Shown in pieces: positions 58,924 through 64,000 of a DNA stretch of 64,000 nt. The translations under genes and the position numbers were made by a program. Each line of letters begins with the position of its first letter. The first letter of the stretch is position 1. The DNA is taken from the NCBI GenBank assembly GCA_041390625.1, contig JAWKPM010000010.1, forward strand, positions 115,390 through 179,389. The letters are read 5' to 3'. Source of the DNA: RBC038 sp041390625 (lineage in GTDB: Bacteria; Chloroflexota; Dehalococcoidia; UBA2979). The notes beneath the pieces were generated by a model, which saw only the letters and a program-made list of their open reading frames with translations, had not been told where the DNA came from and did not search any database.

Positions 58924-60710
58924 CGGCTTCGAATCCGCTGGGCGCGCCGCAGTACCCCTCGGCGCTGCCGGCCTCGGCCACAGAGCGCTACGTCCGCGCT
59001 TTCCTCGACCAGGCGCATGCCTCGGGCCTTCGGGATGTCGTCGTCTGCCCCGGCTCGCGCTCGACGCCGCTGACGCTGGCGCTCGCGCGGCACCCCTCGT
59101 TGCGTCCGTGGCTGCACCTCGATGAGCGCTCGGCGGGCTACTTCGCCCTCGGACTCGCGCGGCAAACGGGGCGGCCCGTGGGCCTGGTGTGCACCTCGGG
59201 CACTGCGGCGGCGAACTTCCTGCCGGCGGCTGTCGAGGCCTCGCTGTCGCGCGTGCCGCTGCTGCTGCTAACGGCCGACCGGCCGCCCGAGCTCCGAGAC
59301 GTCGGCGCCGCGCAGACGATCGACCAGCTGAACCTCTACGGCTCGCACGCCCGCTGGGCGCTCGACATGCCCGTGACCGACGGCACCGAGCAGCTCGAAG
59401 ACTTCGCTCGAGGCGTCGCGGCTCGGGCAGTCGCGACCTCGCTGACGCCGCCCGCGGGCCCCGTGCACCTCAACTTCCCGTTCCGCGAGCCGCTCGTGGA
59501 CCGCACTACGACGGAGGCGCCCACGCCACCGAGGCACGGCGTCGCCTCGCCGCCCGTGCAGCATCCCTCCGAGACCACCGTCGCCTCGCTCATCGAGTCG
59601 CTGTCGGGCCGCCGAGGGCTCATCGTCTGCGGTCCGGAATCGATGGGGCTACCGGCCGTGAAGCTCGCCGCGCTGGGGAGCGCCCTCGGCTGGCCGGTGC
59701 TCGCGGACCCGCTCTCGGGGCTGCGGGCGGGGCGCCACGACCTCGATGGGGTGGTGGCGACGTACGACGCGCTGCTGCGGAACGCCGCGTTCGGAGCAGG
59801 GCACGTTCCTCAGGCCGTGCTGCGTCTCGGTGCGGCGCCCACGTCGAAGGCGCTCAACGTCTGGCTGGCCGGCCAGCGCACGATCCCGCACGTCGTCGTC
59901 GACGTGGCGCCGTCGTGGCGCGAACCGGATGGCATCGCGACCTCGATGGTGCACGCAGACGCTGAGGCGCTGTGCGACGCCCTGCTCTCGCGCCTCGGGG
60001 ACCGCGATCGCGCCGTCGAGGGCTGGCTTTCCGACTGGCAGTCCGCCGAACGCGCCGCCTCGAGTGCGCTCCGCGATGCCATCGAGGCCCTCGACGAGCC
60101 ATTTGAAGGGCGCGCCCCGCTCGACCTCGCGAGCGCGCTGCCCGAGGGTGCCACCCTGGTGTGTGGCAACTCGATGCCCGTCCGCGACATCGATTCGTTC
60201 TTCCCGCGCCTCGAACGCGACGTCCGCGTCGTCGGCACGCGCGGCGCCTCGGGCATCGATGGCGTGGTGTCGAGCGCCCTCGGAGCCGCCGCGGCGCGGC
60301 AGGGTCCGGTGGCGCTCCTGATCGGCGACCTGTCGTTCTTCCACGACCTGAATGGGCTGTGGGCGGCCCGCCGTCACGACCTCGACCTGACGGTGCTGCT
60401 GGTAAACAACGACGGCGGCGGCATCTTCCACTTCCTGCCGCAGGCCGAGCTCGCACCCGACGCCTTCGAGGAGTGGTTCGGCACGCCCAGTGGCCTCGAC
60501 TTCCGGCACGCGGTCGAGCTGCACGGCGGGCGCTACGCTCGCCTCGAGGATCCGCGCGGCGCGGCCGCCCAGCCGCTCGCGGAGGCGCTCGCACGGCCGG
60601 GCCTCGACGTCCTGGAGCTGCGCACGGACCGCGTGCGCAATGTGGAGCTGCATCGACGGGTGTGGGCGCATGTCGCGACCGCCCTCGAGCAGCGCTCAGT
60701 CACTGCCTAG
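58920..60710 (+). CDS. menD: 2-succinyl-5-enolpyruvyl-6-hydroxy-3-cyclohexene-1-carboxylate synthase MenD
   Basis: ThDP enzyme joining isochorismate with 2-oxoglutarate (SEPHCHC synthase). VVCPGSRSTPLTLALARHP and LDERSAGYFALGLA start the Pyr domain, VCTSGTAAANFLPAVVEA-like sequence follows, and the ThDP motif GDLSFFHDLNGLWA lies near residue 465 with VNNDGGGIFHFLPQ after it. No ATG, GTG or TTG fits the expected start; CTG 58920, overlapping the menF stop as CTGA, gives a proper N-terminus of 596 residues. ATG 58809 would overlap menF by over 100 bases. Confidence 0.92.
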   Translation: MTASNPLGAPQYPSALPASATERYVRAFLDQAHASGLRDVVVCPGSRSTPLTLALARHPSLRPWLHLDERSAGYFALGLARQTGRPVGLVCTSGTAAANFLPAAVEASLSRVPLLLLTADRPPELRDVGAAQTIDQLNLYGSHARWALDMPVTDGTEQLEDFARGVAARAVATSLTPPAGPVHLNFPFREPLVDRTTTEAPTPPRHGVASPPVQHPSETTVASLIESLSGRRGLIVCGPESMGLPAVKLAALGSALGWPVLADPLSGLRAGRHDLDGVVATYDALLRNAAFGAGHVPQAVLRLGAAPTSKALNVWLAGQRTIPHVVVDVAPSWREPDGIATSMVHADAEALCDALLSRLGDRDRAVEGWLSDWQSAERAASSALRDAIEALDEPFEGRAPLDLASALPEGATLVCGNSMPVRDIDSFFPRLERDVRVVGTRGASGIDGVVSSALGAAAARQGPVALLIGDLSFFHDLNGLWAARRHDLDLTVLLVNNDGGGIFHFLPQAELAPDAFEEWFGTPSGLDFRHAVELHGGRYARLEDPRGAAAQPLAEALARPGLDVLELRTDRVRNVELHRRVWAHVATALEQRSVTA

Positions 60711-60719
60711 GAGCTCGCG

Positions 60720-61541
60720 ATGACGCGCATAGAGATCGACGGACTGCACCTGAACGTCGAGGAGGCCGGCAGCGGCCCGCCGGTGGTCCTCCTGCACGGT
60801 TTCACGGGAGCGGCGGCCGGCTGGGGCGAACTCGTCGAGGCGCTGTCGCCTGAGTTCCACACGATCGCCATCGACATCGTCGGGCACGGCCTGTCCGACT
60901 CGCCCTCGACCGTCGAGCGCTACCGCATGGACCGCTGCACGGAGGACCTCGCGGCCGCGCTGCAGGCGACCGGCCACGAGCGCGCGACATGGCTCGGCTA
61001 CTCGATGGGCGGGCGCACGGCCCTCCAGGTCGCCGCGCGCCATCCCGAGGTGGTGAGCGCGCTCGTCCTCGAGGGCGCCACGCCCGGCCTCTCGACCGTC
61101 GAGGAGCGCGAGGCGCGCATCGCCTCGGACGAGGCGCTGGCGCAGCGCATCGAGCGCGAGGGCGTGGAACCGTTCATTGACTACTGGGAGTCGATTCCGC
61201 TCTTCGCGTCACAACGTGCGATGCCGGCCGAGCGGCAGGCAGCGGTGCGCGCCGGGCGGCTACGGAATGACGGCACGGGCCTCGCAAACAGCCTGCGCGG
61301 GATGGGGACCGGATCGCAGCGCGATGTCGCGGATCAGCTGCCGTCGATCGCGGTGCCGACGTTCCTCGTGACCGGCGCCCTCGACACGAAGTTCACGGGC
61401 ATCGGGCGGGAGATGGCACAGCGCTTCCCGGCCGCTACGATGACGGTCATCGAGGACGCTGGGCATGCTGCCCACATCGAGCGTCCGGATGAGTTTGCGG
61501 CGCTGGTGCTGCAATTCCTGCGGAGCGTTCACGGCGCGTAG
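60720..61541 (+). CDS. menH: 2-succinyl-6-hydroxy-2,4-cyclohexadiene-1-carboxylate synthase MenH
   Basis: Alpha/beta-hydrolase that eliminates pyruvate from the MenD product to give SHCHC. PVVLLHGFTGAAAGWGEL holds the oxyanion loop, GYSMGGRTALQ the nucleophile Ser near residue 93, GALDTKF the Asp and EDAGHAAHIERP the His. The 273 residues fit MenH. AGGAG lies nine bases before the ATG, ten bases after menD. MenH assignment rests on both family and operon place. Confidence 0.9.
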   Translation: MTRIEIDGLHLNVEEAGSGPPVVLLHGFTGAAAGWGELVEALSPEFHTIAIDIVGHGLSDSPSTVERYRMDRCTEDLAAALQATGHERATWLGYSMGGRTALQVAARHPEVVSALVLEGATPGLSTVEEREARIASDEALAQRIEREGVEPFIDYWESIPLFASQRAMPAERQAAVRAGRLRNDGTGLANSLRGMGTGSQRDVADQLPSIAVPTFLVTGALDTKFTGIGREMAQRFPAATMTVIEDAGHAAHIERPDEFAALVLQFLRSVHGA

Positions 61542-61613
61542 CCGTTGGAGCGCCCCGGGACGCCGGCGTGCATCCTGGCAATCGAACGAGCCACCAGGGG
61601 GGTGATGGTTTCC

Positions 61614-62432
61614 ATGAGCGTGGAATGGCGCACGGTCGCTGAATACAGCGACATCCTCTACGAGAAGACGGGCGGCATCGCGAAGATCGCGATCAACCGT
61701 CCCGAGGTGCACAACGCCTTCCGGCCTCAGACGCTGGACCAGCTGCTGGAGGCGTTCCGCGACGCACACCACGACCCCGAGGTCGGGGTCATCCTCCTCA
61801 CCGGCACCGGCGGGCGCGCCTTCTGCTCCGGCGGGGACCAGCGCGTCCGAGGCGAGGGCGGCTACGTCGGCGACGACGGCGTGCCGAGGCTCAACGTCCT
61901 CGAGCTGCAGCGCTACATCCGCACCATGCCGAAGCCGGTCATCGCCCTCGTGGCGGGGTACGCCATCGGTGGCGGCCACGTGCTGCACGTGATCTGCGAC
62001 ATCACGATCGCGGCCGACAACGCGCGATTCGGACAGACGGGCCCTCGTGTCGGGTCATTCGATGCCGGCCTCGGTTCGACACAGCTCGCGCGTATCGTCG
62101 GGCACAAAAAGGCGCGCGAGATCTGGTACCTCTGCCGCCAGTACGACGCTCAGGAGGCGCTCTCGATGGGCCTCGTGAACGCAGTCGTGCCCCTCGATGA
62201 CCTCGAGGACGAGGGCGTGCGCTGGGCAAGCGAGATCCTGCGCCACAGCCCGACGGCGATTCGCTTCCTGAAGGCCGCTTTCGTCGCCGACACCGACGGC
62301 ATCGTGGGCATCCAGCAGCTCGCCGGTGACGCGACCTCGCTCTTCTACCAGACGGACGAGGGCAAGGAGGGCCGCAACGCGTTCCTCGAGAAGCGGCAGC
62401 CGGACTTCTCCAAGTTCCCGCGTCTCCCGTAG
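61614..62432 (+). CDS. menB: 1,4-dihydroxy-2-naphthoyl-CoA synthase MenB
   Basis: Crotonase-fold enzyme closing the second naphthoquinone ring from o-succinylbenzoyl-CoA. The chain from EWRTVAEYSDILYEKTGGIA through FCSGGDQRVRGEGGYVGDDG, AGYAIGGGHVLHVICDITIA and GQTGPRVGSFDAGLGS is unmistakable MenB, with the catalytic Asp in SFDAG. Start ATG 61614 is placed about ten bases after AGGGGGG; ATG 61605 is equally in frame. Length 272. Confidence 0.95.
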   Translation: MSVEWRTVAEYSDILYEKTGGIAKIAINRPEVHNAFRPQTLDQLLEAFRDAHHDPEVGVILLTGTGGRAFCSGGDQRVRGEGGYVGDDGVPRLNVLELQRYIRTMPKPVIALVAGYAIGGGHVLHVICDITIAADNARFGQTGPRVGSFDAGLGSTQLARIVGHKKAREIWYLCRQYDAQEALSMGLVNAVVPLDDLEDEGVRWASEILRHSPTAIRFLKAAFVADTDGIVGIQQLAGDATSLFYQTDEGKEGRNAFLEKRQPDFSKFPRLP

Positions 62433-62489
62433 GATGCAGGCAGACTCAGACTCGAGGCCCACAGGGCCGCTGCGCCTGGACTGGTGTCG

Positions 62490-63389
62490 ATGACCGAGCG
62501 CTCCCCTCGCCCCTCGAGGTTCGACGTCTGGCGCATGGCGATTCGCCCGCCGACGCTCACCGCTGCGATTGCGCCGGTGGTCGTCGGCACGGCCGTCGCA
62601 GCACGCGATGACCTGCTCGCGGTCGGACCGGCGACGGGCGCCCTCGTGGGCGCGCTGGCGCTGCAGGTCGCCGCGAACCTCGCGAATGACGTCTCCGACT
62701 TCCGCCATGGCGCCGACACCGAGCATCGAGTGGGCCCGCCCCGCGTCACGCAGCTCGGCCTGCTGACCGAGCGCCAGGTGCTAACCGGCCTGTGGGCCGC
62801 CGTCGGCGTGGCGACGCTCGCCGGCCTCTACCTCGCGGCGGTGGCCGGCTGGCCGGTGATCGCCATCGGCCTGGCCTCGATCGGTGCGCTGCTGTCATAC
62901 ACGGGCGGCCCGTGGCCGTTCGGGTATCGAGGGCTCGGCGAGGTCTTCGTCTTCGCCTTCTTCGGCGTCGCAGCGGTCGTCGGCACGTACTACGTGCAGG
63001 CGTTGCAGGTCACGGGCGCGGCCGTCGCGGCCTCGATCCCCGTCGGGCTGACGGTGTCGGCCATCCTCGTGGTGAACAACGTGCGCGACATCCAGACCGA
63101 CCGCATCGCCGGCAAGCGCACGCTGGCGGTGATCCTCGGTCCCCGTCTCGCGCGGCTGCACTTCCTCCTCACAATCGTTGCTGCTTATGTCGCTGCCGCC
63201 GCGCTCTGGGTCCTCGGTGAGTTCTCGGCCTGGACGATGCTCGCCTTCCTCAGTCTGCCGCTGGCGTGGGCGCCGACGGCCGCCGTCCTCGCGAAGAGCG
63301 AGGGGCCGGCGCTGAACGTCGCGCTCAAGGCCACCGCGCGCCTCCACCTCGTGTTCGGCATCCTGCTCGCCGTCGGCGTCGCACGATGA
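62490..63389 (+). CDS. menA: 1,4-dihydroxy-2-naphthoate polyprenyltransferase MenA
   Basis: UbiA-superfamily membrane enzyme attaching the isoprenoid tail to dihydroxynaphthoate. About eight helices. The first prenyl-diphosphate motif is ANLANDVSDFRHGADTEHR and the second is VNNVRDIQTDRIAGKRTLA, both with the required Asp residues. RPPTLTAAIAPVVVGTA is the usual start. Its stop overlaps the menC start (ATGA). Length about 300. Confidence 0.94.
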   Translation: MTERSPRPSRFDVWRMAIRPPTLTAAIAPVVVGTAVAARDDLLAVGPATGALVGALALQVAANLANDVSDFRHGADTEHRVGPPRVTQLGLLTERQVLTGLWAAVGVATLAGLYLAAVAGWPVIAIGLASIGALLSYTGGPWPFGYRGLGEVFVFAFFGVAAVVGTYYVQALQVTGAAVAASIPVGLTVSAILVVNNVRDIQTDRIAGKRTLAVILGPRLARLHFLLTIVAAYVAAAALWVLGEFSAWTMLAFLSLPLAWAPTAAVLAKSEGPALNVALKATARLHLVFGILLAVGVAR

Positions 63390-64000
63390 CCCCACTCGCC
63401 GAGGGCGCGGCGCCAACCGCCGAGGCCGCGCTGGCCTCGATGCGGCTGCGCGCGCTCCGCTGGCGCCCGTTCCGACTACCGATGCGCCACCACTTCGAAG
63501 CGGCGCACGGCGCGCTCGACGACCGCGAGGGCGTGCTGCTGCAGCTGGAGGCCGAGGACGGAGTGACCGGCCTCGGTGAGGCGTCGCCACTGCCCTCGAT
63601 TGGCGGCGGCACCGTCGCCGACGTGCTCGCGCTCCTGGAGGCACACGCCGACGCGATCCTGCGCGGCGCGATCCCCGACGACGTGCAGGGCAACGGCCCC
63701 GGCGCGGCCGCGCTGCGATGCGCCCTCGACGTGGCGCTGCTCGACATCGAGGCGCAGCGAGCCGGCTGCCGCCTCGCGCAGCTGCTGGCGCCCGACGCCG
63801 CGCAGGCGATCACCGTGAACGCCGTGATCGGCGGCGGGCCGCCCGAGGAGGTTGTCGCCTTCGGTCGGGAGGCCACGACGCACGGCTACCACGTCGTGAA
63901 GCTCAAGGTCGGTGTGGACCACTCCGTCGACGGCGACATCGCGCGCGTCCGTGCGCTGCGCATGGCCTGCCCGGACGCCGTCATCCGCCTCGATGCGAAC
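63386..64000 (+). CDS. menC: o-Succinylbenzoate synthase MenC (N-terminal part)
   Basis: Enolase-superfamily dehydratase giving o-succinylbenzoate. 205 codons are present before the window edge. The N-cap domain has FRLPMRHHFEAAHGALDDRE and GLGEASPLPSIGGGT; the barrel has VNAVIGGGPPEEV, the catalytic VVKLKVG (KxK) and VIRLDAN with the first metal Asp. ATGA overlap with menA. An OSBS/N-acylamino acid racemase function cannot be told apart by family alone, but the operon decides for MenC. Confidence 0.92.
   Translation, partial: MTPLAEGAAPTAEAALASMRLRALRWRPFRLPMRHHFEAAHGALDDREGVLLQLEAEDGVTGLGEASPLPSIGGGTVADVLALLEAHADAILRGAIPDDVQGNGPGAAALRCALDVALLDIEAQRAGCRLAQLLAPDAAQAITVNAVIGGGPPEEVVAFGREATTHGYHVVKLKVGVDHSVDGDIARVRALRMACPDAVIRLDAN

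Noticed and set aside
1..64000. tRNA, rRNA, CRISPR array, insertion sequence or prophage
   Set aside because: I looked between genes and saw no cloverleaf, no regular spacer repeats, no transposase and no phage genes.

Overview
The window is GC-rich (by eye near 70%), densely coded on both strands, and looks like a chromosomal segment of a Chloroflexota bacterium. The best phylogenetic hint is a malyl-CoA lyase at 12302-13357 that I recognise as very close to the Chloroflexus aurantiacus enzyme. F420-type oxidoreductases (luciferase-like and DDN-like) and a classical menaquinone operon fit this, but the assignment is an inference. I see no phage, transposon, CRISPR, rRNA or tRNA, and no stretch above 300 bases lacks a gene.

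Layout. 1-7.1 kb: a drug-type MFS exporter (cut by the window edge), a branched-chain amino-acid-type ABC uptake system (binding lipoprotein convergent with livGFHM) and a second MFS carrier. 7.1-14.4 kb: MsrA, two YbaK-like tRNA-editing proteins, an FMN hydroxy-acid oxidase, a lipoprotein, a flavin reductase, a ferredoxin fused to a DUF2795-like domain, malyl-CoA lyase, a phosphoesterase and a small membrane protein. 14.6-21.6 kb: a heterodimeric ABC exporter, a polysaccharide deacetylase, an anchored secreted protein and an MBL hydrolase. 21.7-25.7 kb: glycolate oxidase glcDEF. 25.8-31.8 kb: a zinc ribbon, an LLM oxidoreductase, a glycine-rich RRM protein, a Tat-exported LysM protein, and an RDD/HtpX/LemA envelope group. 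32.1-34.8 kb: a three-gene set (TasA-like secreted protein, ER/archaeal-type signal peptidase fused to a DUF5305-like region, RTX-repeat protein), the best candidate for a little-described system. 35-41.4 kb: small zinc proteins, three SDR enzymes (two are tandem copies with His in place of the catalytic Lys), a GNAT and glgC. 41.5-50.3 kb: an exopolysaccharide operon (two GT4, a beta-propeller lipoprotein, flippase, GT2, polymerase-like protein, Wzc-like kinase). 50.3-57.3 kb: a sulfotransferase-like propeller, a DDN-like protein, citrate synthase, a nuclease-like gene of foreign composition, an M28 peptidase and a matrixin-like protease. 57.5-64 kb: menF-D-H-B-A-C, cut by the window edge.

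How the genes work together. GlcDEF and the hydroxy-acid oxidase can make glyoxylate. Malyl-CoA lyase can join glyoxylate to acetyl-CoA, and citrate synthase handles the rest of the acetyl-CoA. The men genes supply the quinone into which such flavoenzymes may discharge electrons. The signal peptidase/TasA-like set, the polysaccharide operon, LysM, deacetylase and metalloprotease genes point to an elaborate cell surface.

Two sequence-level themes run through the window. First, the hexamer CCTCGA (complement TCGAGG) is extremely frequent, in every reading frame and between genes, yet absent from the gene at 53322-54083. Second, at least five genes carry a TANNNT box exactly six bases before the ATG, the layout expected of leaderless mRNAs. 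All counts here are by eye; no searches were run.
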